Notes under the pieces: model-generated
The model's database searches: none
Told to the model about the DNA's origin: nothing
What the model saw: the letters and a program-made list of their open reading frames with translations, nothing else
Shown: piece after piece, positions 7,486 to 14,890 of the stretch
Layout of the letters: the number at the start of each line of letters is the position of its first letter
Position numbering within the stretch: position 1 is the stretch's first letter
Made by a program: the position numbers and the translations under genes
Source of the DNA: Candidatus Ventricola intestinavium
Lineage (GTDB): Bacteria > Bacillota > Clostridia > Christensenellales > Aristaeellaceae
DNA length: 15,728 nucleotides
Assembly (NCBI GenBank): GCA_018715105.1
Contig: DVMG01000039.1
Location: 1 to 15,728 of the forward strand
Direction: 5' to 3'

Positions 7486-8493
7486 TCACCCAATTCCGTC
7501 AAAAAACGGCGGAATAAACAGTTTTTGAAAGGTTTTAACCGCATATGCATCCGTCATGCAGGCCACATAGTCGCATACGCCCCGCTGCGTTCCCTCGCGG
7601 TAGGCGATTTCGAGGTACTCATTGGGCATCTGCGCCGGGTTTTCCATATAGTAGCCGACCAGCTCGGCCATGATATGTTCCGCTTTCTGCGATTCATTGG
7701 CCGCCCAATCCCGGGCATACACACGCTCGAACATAAAGTCACGAAGCGCCATCAGCTCTTCCCAGATCTGCGGTTCCATTTCCACTCGATTTTGGCCGAG
7801 CGACTGGCGCACCACGCTGGCAATCATCGTGCCCACACGCTCGCCATGCGTTTTCCCCAGCGTGCGCAGCGACCTTGCCGGCAGATCCTGCGCCCGCAGA
7901 ACGCCCCCGCGAATGGAATCGTCAATGTCATGATTGATATAGGCGATCCGGTCGGCCAGGTGCACACAGCATCCCTCCAGCGTCGCGGGATGCACCCTTC
8001 CGGAATGATGCTCGATGCCGTCGCGCACCTCCCAGGTAAGGTTGAGGCCGCTTCCTCCGTTTTCAAGCACCTCCACCACGCGCCGGGACTGTACGCGGTG
8101 CTCAAAACCGCCCTCAATCAGCCGGTTGAGCGCCTCCTCCCCCGTGTGGCCAAAGGGGGTATGCCCCAGATCGTGCCCCATGGCGATGGCCTCTGTCAAA
8201 TCCTCGTTGAGCTGCAGGGCACGGGCAATCGTCCGTGCCACCTGCGTGACCTCAAGCGTATGCGTCAGCCGCGTGCGGTAATGATCCCCCTGCGGAGAAA
8301 TAAAGACCTGCGTCTTGCCCTTGAGCCGGCGAAAGGATTTGCAGTGCAGGATCCTGTCCCGGTCCCGCTGAAACTCGGTGCGCATGTCGTCCGGCGAGAT
8401 CGCCCGCTCCCGGCCCCTGGTCTCGCAGCTGAGCTTGGCATAGGGGCTGAGTGTCTCCCGTTCCCGGTTTTCCAGTCTCTCTTTGATGGTCAT
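7486..8493 (-). CDS. dgt: dGTPase-like HD-domain dNTP triphosphohydrolase
   Basis: A 335-residue HD-superfamily enzyme that would hydrolyse a dNTP to deoxynucleoside and triphosphate. Metal ligands are visible: His78 (TRLTHTLEVTQ), His107-Asp108 (MGHDLGHTPFGH) and a later Asp in HLADRIAYINHD. The FRRLKGKTQVF motif is typical of the family. The ATG at 8493 follows AAGGAG by 8 bases. The GTG three codons earlier has no room for a ribosome binding site. Its place just before dnaG-rpoD is common in Clostridia. Substrate choice among dNTPs cannot be read from sequence, and many members of this short subgroup are annotated only as dGTPase-like. Confidence 0.94.
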   Translation of the reverse strand: MTIKERLENRERETLSPYAKLSCETRGRERAISPDDMRTEFQRDRDRILHCKSFRRLKGKTQVFISPQGDHYRTRLTHTLEVTQVARTIARALQLNEDLTEAIAMGHDLGHTPFGHTGEEALNRLIEGGFEHRVQSRRVVEVLENGGSGLNLTWEVRDGIEHHSGRVHPATLEGCCVHLADRIAYINHDIDDSIRGGVLRAQDLPARSLRTLGKTHGERVGTMIASVVRQSLGQNRVEMEPQIWEELMALRDFMFERVYARDWAANESQKAEHIMAELVGYYMENPAQMPNEYLEIAYREGTQRGVCDYVACMTDAYAVKTFQKLFIPPFFDGIG

Positions 8494-8560
8494 GGCACGC
8501 ACTCCTTCCGCCTTCTCTGGGCCGCATGGCCAAATGCCTTTTATGCGGATGAACGTAAGT

Positions 8561-8585
8561 ATTCGACATCAAATGTCAAAAACCT
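8561..8585 (-). promoter_or_regulatory. Possible dgt-dnaG-rpoD promoter with inverted repeat
   Basis: TTGACA (8579-8574) is a perfect -35 box, but the best -10 candidate at standard spacing (TACGTT) is poor. The same stretch reads as a fair sigma-H-type promoter: ATAGGTTTT, 11 bases, GTCGAATAC. GACAT-TTG-ATGTC, a 5-bp inverted repeat, overlaps the -35 box. The predicted leader is about 60-65 bases. Confidence 0.4.
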
Positions 8586-8696
8586 ATCTGCGTGGCAAAT
8601 TTCCCGCAACAATTCCGCCCTTTGACCGTATCCTTCTTCCGTCCCTTTCTTCTGAAGAAATCCCTCACGTTTCCCCGGCCCGGCCGCAAAGCAAGC

Positions 8697-8732
8697 GAAA
8701 CGCCGGGCAGTTTGATGTCTGTCCGGCGTTTC
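8697..8732 (-). terminator. Hairpin terminator candidate after the YbjN-like pair
   Basis: Arms GAAACGCCGG and CCGGCGTTTC, extended by a G-T pair and CAG/CTG, give a 14-bp stem with an 8-base loop. The minus-strand tail (GCTTGCTTTG) is only partly T-rich. It lies about 170 bases downstream of the last gene and is the strongest stem available to end that transcript. Confidence 0.5.
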
Positions 8733-8903
8733 TTCCCACATAATGCACAGCACGCATGGCAAAATAACGGCAAATCGTTGGCGGCATGGGCAATCCGCTT
8801 CATCGCCCTGCCTATAAAATGCACCCTTCCGGCCACTGGGGCAACCGGCGGCCGGATCCGGGGGCAGCGCTTCCAAGGCGCTTTTTCCGGTCTGTCCGGT
8901 TCT

Positions 8904-9416
8904 TTACTGGATCGCGGTGACAAAGCGCTCATGGAAGGAATATACATAGGAAGCAGCGGATTCCATATAGAGATGAACGTAGGGGGATACATCCACGTCC
9001 TCGGCCGCATAGACCTCCTGGGCGTAATAAACATAGCCCTGCGCCTCGTCATAGGCCCAGCGTCCATAATTCAAATTATCATTGAATTCATTGACCTGCT
9101 CATACACCTTCAGGGGGTCGGCATCCGCAGGCACCCGGGCCAGCACGCAGAAAACGCGCACCGCGCCGTCCATGCATTGGGCGTATACGTCGATGGTGTC
9201 CGAATCGGTGCGCCCGCCGGACCCATAGGAAATCATGATTTCATCGTCAAATCCATCGCCGTCGGTATCCCGGGCGGTGTAATCCTCCCAGTCAACGGTG
9301 GGCAGATAGGCTTTCAGGGCCGTGGCCGTGGGCAATTCCCCTGCTTCCGCCGCAGCGCAGGAAAGCATCGCCAGGGTCAGCACCACGCAGCACAGGATGC
9401 AAAGCCGTCTTTTCAT
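8904..9416 (-). CDS. Exported YbjN-like protein with a calcium-loop-like motif (paralogue B)
   Basis: A 170-residue predicted secreted protein of unknown function. Residues 1-25 are a signal peptide (MKRR, then a hydrophobic stretch to SCAAAEA), with cleavage probably after Ala25. Cys20 is a poor lipobox candidate because Leu precedes Ser. Residues 50-59 read DTDGDGFDDE, an EF-hand/dockerin-like calcium loop. The C-terminal half (DPLKVYEQVNEFNDNLNYGR, WAYDEAQGYVYY and a final helix) has the lN..N....g+...d pattern of YbjN (type III chaperone-like fold) proteins. It aligns along its length with the upstream gene, its paralogue. The ATG at 9416 follows AAGGAGG by 9 bases, and the gap to the upstream stop is 19 bases, so they are one operon. 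The YbjN assignment is by pattern; calcium binding is inference. Confidence 0.8.
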   Translation of the reverse strand: MKRRLCILCCVVLTLAMLSCAAAEAGELPTATALKAYLPTVDWEDYTARDTDGDGFDDEIMISYGSGGRTDSDTIDVYAQCMDGAVRVFCVLARVPADADPLKVYEQVNEFNDNLNYGRWAYDEAQGYVYYAQEVYAAEDVDVSPYVHLYMESAASYVYSFHERFVTAIQ

Positions 9417-9435
9417 GGTTTTTCGCCTCCTTCTC

Positions 9436-9936
9436 TCACTGTAAAGCCGCCAGGGCGCTGTAGTTTCGATCCACTGCCAGGGCCGTGATGTAGATATAGC
9501 GCTCGACCATCTGGCCAAAGCCGGCATCCGCGGCATAAGGCACCGTGGAGGTGCAATAGATCACGCTGTTGTCCGGGCTGTAAGCAAAGCGGACAAAGGA
9601 GACGGAGCTGTTGATGCTCTCCAGAGTCTGATAGATCGCCAGCATATCCGAGGTATCCGGATGGAGCAGTCCCCCCACGGTGATGGAGGCGCAATCCTCC
9701 GAAACATAGGCGGCCACGGCAATGGATTCGAGCCCCTCTGCGGTGTCGGGGTTATACCGTACCACAAACACGTCGCTGGATTCCGTGCTTTCCAGCCTGG
9801 AATAGTTTCGCCCGATTCCGTCCAGATAAGCGTCAACCTCCCGGCTGGAGTCAAAGCGCAGTTCCTCCCCCCACGCTGCGCCGCCTCCCAGGCACAGCAA
9901 AGCAGCCAGCAAAAGCAGACCAAGTATGCGTTTCAA
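9436..9936 (-). CDS. Exported YbjN-like protein (paralogue A)
   Basis: A 166-residue predicted secreted protein of unknown function. Residues 1-23 are a clear signal peptide (MKRILGLLLLAALL, then GGGAAWG, with cleavage near Ala-Trp-Gly). The mature part has VDAYLDGIGRNYSRLE, strands VFVVRYNP and SIAVAAYVSED, then MLAIYQTLESINSSVSFVRF and a C-terminal helical segment. It matches paralogue B block by block, but without the DxDGDG loop. The start is TTG at 9936, preceded by GAAGGGAG with a 9-base gap. An ATG 12 codons upstream lies within the promoter -10 box and so cannot be in the mRNA. It is first in a two-gene operon with its own strong promoter. Its role is unknown; envelope or extracellular location is inferred from the signal peptide. 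Confidence 0.8.
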   Translation of the reverse strand: MKRILGLLLLAALLCLGGGAAWGEELRFDSSREVDAYLDGIGRNYSRLESTESSDVFVVRYNPDTAEGLESIAVAAYVSEDCASITVGGLLHPDTSDMLAIYQTLESINSSVSFVRFAYSPDNSVIYCTSTVPYAADAGFGQMVERYIYITALAVDRNYSALAALQ

Positions 9937-9967
9937 GGAAATACACTCCCTTCGATATGTTTTATCC

Positions 9968-9996
9968 ATTATACAAAAAAAGGCATCCTTTGGCAA
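9968..9996 (-). promoter_or_regulatory. Promoter of the YbjN-like two-gene operon
   Basis: TTGCCA (9996-9991), a 17-base spacer containing a T7 run, and a consensus TATAAT (9973-9968). Transcription should start near 9960-9962, about 25 bases before the TTG start codon, just enough for the ribosome binding site. Confidence 0.85.
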
Positions 9997-10170
9997 GGCA
10001 GAAAGCGGAATGAAACAGCGGTTTGCCGGTGAAATCGGCCTCTGCGCTCCAACTGTGTTTCTCGATGCCCGTCCCTTTATCCTGATGATATTGGGCCTGA
10101 CGGATCCCGGCTCTTCCCCGCTTTGCGCGTCCTTCAGCTCTTTCTCGCTGCCGCGCCTTCCATTTGAACA

Positions 10171-10208
10171 GAAAAGAGCGGGACGGTCAAGCCCAAAGGC
10201 CTTCCCGC
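10171..10208 (-). terminator. Terminator downstream of the glmM operon
   Basis: The outer stem GCGGGA/TCCCGC (10208-10203 and 10183-10178) and the inner GGCC/GGTC stem are followed on the minus strand by TCTTTTC. It lies 235 bases past the stop of the GlmU-like gene. Confidence 0.65.
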
Positions 10209-10442
10209 CCCGCTGTACAGGGAGAATCGGATCCTTGCCGCGCAAAAACGGAGGGATCAGGCGAATCCTGAACGAACATTCCATGAAGCAGCTTGGAGGA
10301 ATCATGGGCTCTTTTGAGCTTGGGGCCCGGCCCAACGCCCCGCCAAAGGGCTTTCCGATCGCCCTTTGGAAACCTTCGGGCGCAAATTCCTCGTTTCTGC
10401 TTGGAATGTCTGAATTCTTAGCCCGACAGCCCCTTTCCCGCT

Positions 10443-11111
10443 TCACATCTCCTGCTTTGCAAAGATTCCCCGCTCTCCTTTGACAATGCTGCGCGCGGGC
10501 ACGACGCCGCGCACACAGGAGAGCGGATACACCTGAGAATCCCGGCCAACGATGGTGCCCGGGTTGAGCACGCTGTTGCACCCGATCTCCGCCCGGTCGC
10601 CGAGCATGGCGCCAAACTTTTTGCGTCCCGTGTCGTACTGCGCCTCGCCATGGACGACCACGGGCTTTTTATCCCCTTTCACATTGCTGGTAATCGCGCC
10701 CGCGCCCATATGCGCCCTGTAACCGAGAATCGAATCGCCCACATAGTTGTAATGCGGCACCTGAACGTCGTCAAAGAGAATGCAGTTTTTCAGCTCCGAG
10801 GAATTGCCCACCACGGCGCCGTCCCCTACGAGCACATTGCCGCGGATAAACGCGCCGGGGCGCACCTCGCTGTCCTCCCCGATGACACAGGGCCCCGCAA
10901 TGCTGGCCGTCGGCGCCACCCTGGCGGATTTGGCAATCCACACATCCTCCTGCGGATGATCATAGCGTGCACCGTCCAGCTCCCGCCCCACGGCAAGCAC
11001 CGTCTCCCCGATCCGGGAGAGCGCCTCCCAGGGGTATTGGCACGCGCCGAGCATCTGCGCCGCACGCGTATGGGTCAGGTCAAACAGATCCTGTACGTTG
11101 ATCGCGTCCAT
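10443..11111 (-). CDS. Stand-alone left-handed beta-helix protein, GlmU acetyltransferase-like
   Basis: A 222-residue cytoplasmic hexapeptide-repeat protein. After an N-terminal helical segment (LFDLTHTRAAQML, YPWEAL) come imperfect hexapeptide repeats from about residue 57 (VWIAKSARVAPTASIAG, CVIGEDSEVRPGAFIRGNV, LNPGTIVGRDSQV). His120 in VPHYNYVGDSILG and the following MGAGAITSNVKGDKK correspond to the active-site His and the GAGT/NYDG region of GlmU's acetyltransferase half. The GlmU uridylyltransferase domain is absent. Relatives are often annotated as UDP-GlcNAc pyrophosphorylase, which the missing domain makes doubtful. The ATG follows GAGGAGG by 7 bases and lies 12 bases after glmM. 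GlcN-1-P acetylation is an inference from homology and context; another sugar-nucleotide acyltransferase role is possible. Confidence 0.85.
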   Translation of the reverse strand: MDAINVQDLFDLTHTRAAQMLGACQYPWEALSRIGETVLAVGRELDGARYDHPQEDVWIAKSARVAPTASIAGPCVIGEDSEVRPGAFIRGNVLVGDGAVVGNSSELKNCILFDDVQVPHYNYVGDSILGYRAHMGAGAITSNVKGDKKPVVVHGEAQYDTGRKKFGAMLGDRAEIGCNSVLNPGTIVGRDSQVYPLSCVRGVVPARSIVKGERGIFAKQEM

Positions 11112-11123
11112 CGCGGTTCCTCC

Positions 11124-12488
11124 TCATGCAAGGCCCTCGGCCTTCATCGCGTCGATCATTTCGTTGACGCATCTTTCAGCCGTGCGCATATCCTGGGCTT
11201 CCGCCATCACGCGGATCACGGGCTCTGTGCCGCTCTCGCGCAGCAGCACACGGCCGGAATCCCCCAGGCGCTCACCCACAGCCTGAACAACCGCCTGCAC
11301 ATGCCCGTTTTCCCGGACGGCGCGCTTGTCGCTCACCCGAACGTTTTTGAGCACCTGCGGGTAGCTGGTCATCTGCGCGCACAGGCGGGAAAGCGTCTGC
11401 TTGCTGTCAAGCATCGCCTCCATCAGCTCAATGGAGGTCAGAATGCCGTCCCCCGTCGTGGCGTACTTGCTCAGGATGATGTGGCCGGACTGCTCACCGC
11501 CCACGCAGTAGCCGTTCTGCACCATATTTTCATATACAAAGCGGTCGCCCACGGCCGTCTTTTCATAGCCGATTCCCGCTTCGTCAAGCGCTTTATACAG
11601 GCCGAAGTTGGACATGATGGTGGTCACCACCTTGTTGCCCGCCAGATGGCCCTCCTTCTTCATCTGCCTGCCGAAAATGTAAATGATCTTGTCGCCGTCC
11701 ACCAGTTCGCCGTTTTCATCCACCGCCAGGCACCGGTCCGCGTCCCCGTCGTATGCAAAGCCCACATCCAGGTGGTTTTCCAGCACAAAGCGGCGCAGGC
11801 CGTCTATATGCGTGGAGCCGGCATTGCGGTTGATGTTCAGCCCGTCCGGCTCAGCGTTGATCACAAACGTCTTTGCGCCAAGCGCCTCAAACACGGTGCG
11901 CGCAATGTTCCACGCGCTGCCGTTTGCGCAGTCAAGACCCACGCGCATGTTTTTATAGGAATGCGCGGCCAGAGAAATCAGATAACCCACATAGCGGTTG
12001 CGGCCGGAAACATAATCCACAATCTCCCCGAGATCCTCCCGCCTGGCGGCGGGCACGTCTTCCTGCAGCCCCAGGGCGGCGAGATTCCCATCCAGATACG
12101 CCTCGATGGCGTTTGTCGTCTCATCGTCCATCTTTTCGCCGCGGCCGTTGATGAGCTTGATGCCGTTGTCATAAAACGGGTTATGGGAGGCGGAGATCAT
12201 CACCCCGCAGTCAAAATTATCCACACGGGTGACATACGCCACGCTGGGCGTGGTGGTCACATGCAGCATGTATGCATCCCCGCCGGTGGAGGTCAGCCCT
12301 GCCACAATGGCATACTCAAACATGTAGCTTGAGCGCCGGGTGTCCTTGCCGATGACCACGCGCGCCTTTCTTCCCCTGCGCGCGCCATAATACCAGCCGA
12401 TAAACTTGCCGATTTTATACGCGTGTTCACTGGTCAAATCGACATTGGCCTCCCCGCGGAAGCCGTCTGTGCCGAAATATTTGCCCAT
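11124..12488 (-). CDS. glmM: Phosphoglucosamine mutase
   Basis: The 454-residue enzyme converts glucosamine-6-phosphate to glucosamine-1-phosphate for UDP-GlcNAc and peptidoglycan. It begins MGKYFGTDGFRGEAN. The phosphoserine loop is GVMISASHNPFYDNG with catalytic Ser101. The metal loop is FAYDGDADRCLAV, the sugar-binding loop GGEQSGH and the phosphate-binding loop LRESGTEPVIRVM. All four alpha-D-phosphohexomutase domains are present and the length is typical. The start is taken as ATG 12488 (AAAGGA, then 9 bases). An ATG three codons earlier (12497, MKS) is possible but crowds the ribosome binding site. A strong promoter lies just upstream, and the downstream GlmU-like gene shares the operon. 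Confidence 0.97.
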   Translation of the reverse strand: MGKYFGTDGFRGEANVDLTSEHAYKIGKFIGWYYGARRGRKARVVIGKDTRRSSYMFEYAIVAGLTSTGGDAYMLHVTTTPSVAYVTRVDNFDCGVMISASHNPFYDNGIKLINGRGEKMDDETTNAIEAYLDGNLAALGLQEDVPAARREDLGEIVDYVSGRNRYVGYLISLAAHSYKNMRVGLDCANGSAWNIARTVFEALGAKTFVINAEPDGLNINRNAGSTHIDGLRRFVLENHLDVGFAYDGDADRCLAVDENGELVDGDKIIYIFGRQMKKEGHLAGNKVVTTIMSNFGLYKALDEAGIGYEKTAVGDRFVYENMVQNGYCVGGEQSGHIILSKYATTGDGILTSIELMEAMLDSKQTLSRLCAQMTSYPQVLKNVRVSDKRAVRENGHVQAVVQAVGERLGDSGRVLLRESGTEPVIRVMAEAQDMRTAERCVNEMIDAMKAEGLA

Positions 12489-12555
12489 GCTTTTCATTCC
12501 TTTCCCTGTCAGGCCATGCCGCGCGTCAGGTGCCTGCAAGCGGCAACTCAGGGTT

Positions 12556-12584
12556 ATTATCGCGCATTTTCCACGATCTGTCAA
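12556..12584 (-). promoter_or_regulatory. glmM operon promoter (sigma-A type)
   Basis: A perfect TTGACA (12584-12579), a 17-base spacer and GATAAT (12561-12556). Transcription should start near 12549. The leader of about 60 bases can form a hairpin with TGCCGC/GCGGCA arms (12545-12517). No glmS-type ribozyme or known riboswitch was seen. Confidence 0.88.
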
Positions 12585-12652
12585 GAAATATGATAAACCT
12601 TGTTTTCTTTCACGCATCTCTTGCGGAGAAACGGCCTGCCGTGCGGGGTGCG

Positions 12653-14890
12653 TTACGCAAGGCGCTCGTGGAACGTGCGGCTGATGACCTCCAGCTGCTG
12701 CTCGCGGCTCAGCCGGCTGAAGTTGACCGCGTAGCCGGACACGCGGATGGTCAGGCTGGGGTATTTCTCCGGATGCTCCATGGCGTCTATCAGCGTCTGC
12801 CGGCGCAGGACATTGACGTTGAGGTGATGCGCTCCCTGGCTGAAATATCCCCCGAGAATGGCCACCAGATTGTATTCACGCTGCCACATATCGCGTCCCA
12901 GCGCCTCCGGCACGATGGAAAACGTGTTGGACACGCCGTCCTGACAGACGCCGCGATAGGGAATCTTGGCCACGGAGTTCAGGCTGGCCAGCGCGCCGTT
13001 TCTGTCCCGCCCATGCATGGGATTGGCGCCGGGGGCCAAAGGTTCGCCCATCTTGCGTCCATCCGGCGTGGAGCCGGTCTTTTTTCCATACATGACGTTC
13101 GATGTGATCGTCAGCACGGAAAGCGTGTGCTTCGCGCCTCGGTAAAGCGGATGCTTCTGCAGTTCGCGTGAAAATGTGCGGGTAATGTACACCGCCTCGC
13201 GATCCGCCCGTTCATCGTCGTTGCCATACTGAGGAAAATCCCCCTCGGTGATAAAATCGGTCGCAATGCCGCGCTCGTCCCGCACGGGACGAACCCTAGC
13301 ATAGCGGATAGCGCTGAGCGAATCCGCCGCCACGGAAAGGCCCGCGATGCCAAATGCCGTCAGCCTCTGCACATGCGTGTCATGCAGCGCCATCTGGCTG
13401 GCCTCATAAGCATATTTGTCGTGCATAAAGTGGATGATGTTCATCGTGTCCACATACAGATCGGCCGCATAAGCGAGCACCTTTTCATAGTTTATGCGCA
13501 CCTTGCCGTAATCCAGCACTTCATCGGGGATGGGGTCAATTCCCGGCACAACGAGCTCGCCCGTTCTCTCGTCCACGCCCCCGTTGATCGCATAGAGCAG
13601 GCACTTGGCGATGTTGCAGCGCGCGCCGAAATACTGCATCTGCTTGCCCACCGTCATGGCGGAAACGCAGCAGGCGATGGCATAATCATCGCCGTAAACT
13701 GGGCGCATGATGTCGTCGTTTTCATATTGGAGTGAATCGGTGGCGATGCTCATGCGGGCGCAGTAACGCTTGAAATGCTCCGGCAGATGCTCCGCCCAGA
13801 GCACCGTCAGATTCGGTTCCGGCGCGGAGCCCAGGTTGGTCAGCGTGTGCAGATAGCGAAAGGAGTTTTTCGTTACCAGCGTCTTGCCGTCCACGGTCAT
13901 GCCGCCGATGGATTCCGTCACCCAGGTGGGATCCCCGCCAAAGAGCTCGTTGTAATCCGGCGTGCGCAGATGGCGCACAAGCCGCAGCTTGATGATGAAC
14001 TGGTCGATCAGCTCCTGGGCTTCGCTCTCCGTGATGCGGCCTTCCTGAAGATCCCGCTGAATGTAGACATCCAGAAAGGTGCTCGTGCGGCCCAGGCTTG
14101 TGGCCGCGCCGTTGTTTTCCTTGATGCCGGCCAGATACGCCATGTACAGCGCCTGAACAGCCTCGCGCGCAGTCACGGCGGGCTTTGAAAGATCCACGCC
14201 ATAGCGCGCGGCCATCTCCTTCATCTTGCCAAGCGCGCGGATCTGCTCGGAAACCTCCTCACGCAGGCGGATGCGCTCCTCATCCATAGGGCCGTCCAGC
14301 GCATCCAGATCCCGCTTTTTCTGCTCGATGAGCACATCCACGCCATACAGGGGCACCCTGCGGTAATCGCCGATGATGCGGCCCCGGCCATAGGCATCCG
14401 GCAGGCCGGTGAGCAGGCCGGCATGCCGCGCCACGCGCGTGCGCTTGGGATACGCGTCAAAGACGCCCTGATTGTGGGTCTTGCGGTATTCGGAAAACTT
14501 CTGTTTGATCTCTTCATCCAGCGTGTAGCCGTATTCCGCCAGGGCCGATTGGGCCATGCGCATGCCGCCATAGAGGTTGACGATTCGCTTGAGCGGCGCA
14601 TCCGTCTGCAGGCCGACGATGACCTCGTTTTCCCGGTCGATATATCCGGGCTCAAAGTTGTCAATGCCGGATATCACATGGGTTTCCACGTCGAGCACGC
14701 CTTTTTTCAGCTCTTCGCGAAGCAGCTCTTCGCAGCGCTTCCAGACCGCCTTCGTGCGCGCCGTCGGCCCAGCCAGAAAGCTGTCATCTCCGTCATAGGC
14801 CGTGTAATTCTCGCGGATGAACGAACGGACGTCAATCTCCCACTGCCAGTTTCCCTCATGAAAGCCTTTCCATGCCTCAAAGTGCATCAT
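12653..14890 (-). CDS. pflB: Pyruvate formate-lyase (formate C-acetyltransferase)
   Basis: A 745-residue cytoplasmic glycyl-radical enzyme that cleaves pyruvate with CoA to acetyl-CoA and formate under anaerobic conditions. The catalytic cysteine pair is Cys407-Cys408 in DDYAIACCVSAM. The radical glycine is Gly719 in RVSGYAVNFSRLS, 26 residues from the C-terminus, the same distance as in E. coli PFL. These motifs mark true PFL rather than a glycerol- or choline-type glycyl-radical enzyme. The first ATG (14890) follows GGGGAGG by 9 bases; a second ATG follows directly. The frame is open further upstream, but that part lies in pflA. It overlaps the end of pflA by 14 bases, so translation is probably coupled. 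Only a weak stem is seen after its stop, before the glmM promoter. Confidence 0.97.
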   Translation of the reverse strand: MMHFEAWKGFHEGNWQWEIDVRSFIRENYTAYDGDDSFLAGPTARTKAVWKRCEELLREELKKGVLDVETHVISGIDNFEPGYIDRENEVIVGLQTDAPLKRIVNLYGGMRMAQSALAEYGYTLDEEIKQKFSEYRKTHNQGVFDAYPKRTRVARHAGLLTGLPDAYGRGRIIGDYRRVPLYGVDVLIEQKKRDLDALDGPMDEERIRLREEVSEQIRALGKMKEMAARYGVDLSKPAVTAREAVQALYMAYLAGIKENNGAATSLGRTSTFLDVYIQRDLQEGRITESEAQELIDQFIIKLRLVRHLRTPDYNELFGGDPTWVTESIGGMTVDGKTLVTKNSFRYLHTLTNLGSAPEPNLTVLWAEHLPEHFKRYCARMSIATDSLQYENDDIMRPVYGDDYAIACCVSAMTVGKQMQYFGARCNIAKCLLYAINGGVDERTGELVVPGIDPIPDEVLDYGKVRINYEKVLAYAADLYVDTMNIIHFMHDKYAYEASQMALHDTHVQRLTAFGIAGLSVAADSLSAIRYARVRPVRDERGIATDFITEGDFPQYGNDDERADREAVYITRTFSRELQKHPLYRGAKHTLSVLTITSNVMYGKKTGSTPDGRKMGEPLAPGANPMHGRDRNGALASLNSVAKIPYRGVCQDGVSNTFSIVPEALGRDMWQREYNLVAILGGYFSQGAHHLNVNVLRRQTLIDAMEHPEKYPSLTIRVSGYAVNFSRLSREQQLEVISRTFHERLA

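Larger units (their letters stand above)
8494..8903. other. 410-base intergenic region between the YbjN-like pair and dgt
   Basis: No convincing gene. On the minus strand it holds a 14-bp hairpin (8732-8697), a possible dgt promoter with a short inverted repeat (8585-8561), and the dgt ribosome binding site. A minus-strand frame of about 75 codons (MKRIAHAANDLP... with CHACCALCGKK) runs through the hairpin and lacks a good ribosome binding site, so it is not called. Confidence 0.6.
9937..10442. other. 506-base intergenic region between the GlmU-like gene and the YbjN-like pair
   Basis: No gene is supported; the plus-strand frame across it has no ribosome binding site or recognisable domain. 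It holds a perfect 9-bp hairpin (10369-10343: CCAAAGGGC/GCCCTTTGG, 9-base loop), smaller stems, a terminator (10208-10171) and the promoter of the next operon. The 234 bases between the stop at 10443 and the terminator may be a structured 3' UTR or a small RNA. Confidence 0.55.

Noticed and set aside
8576..8803. Minus-strand frame starting MKRIAHAANDLP with a Cys-rich CHACCALCGKK stretch
   Set aside because: The ribosome binding site is poor (too close to the ATG), the frame passes through a 14-bp hairpin, and the rest is low-information Arg/Lys sequence. Chance frame is more likely than a zinc-ribbon protein.
8866..8886. Plus-strand terminator shape (AGCGC, 7-base loop, GCGCT, TTTT)
   Set aside because: There is no plus-strand gene for it to end, the stem is only 5 bp, and on the minus strand it has no T-tract.
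9926..10483. Long plus-strand frame (185 codons) across the intergenic region
   Set aside because: No ribosome binding site, no recognisable domain, opposite to all genes, and it runs through a promoter, a terminator and the end of the GlmU-like gene.
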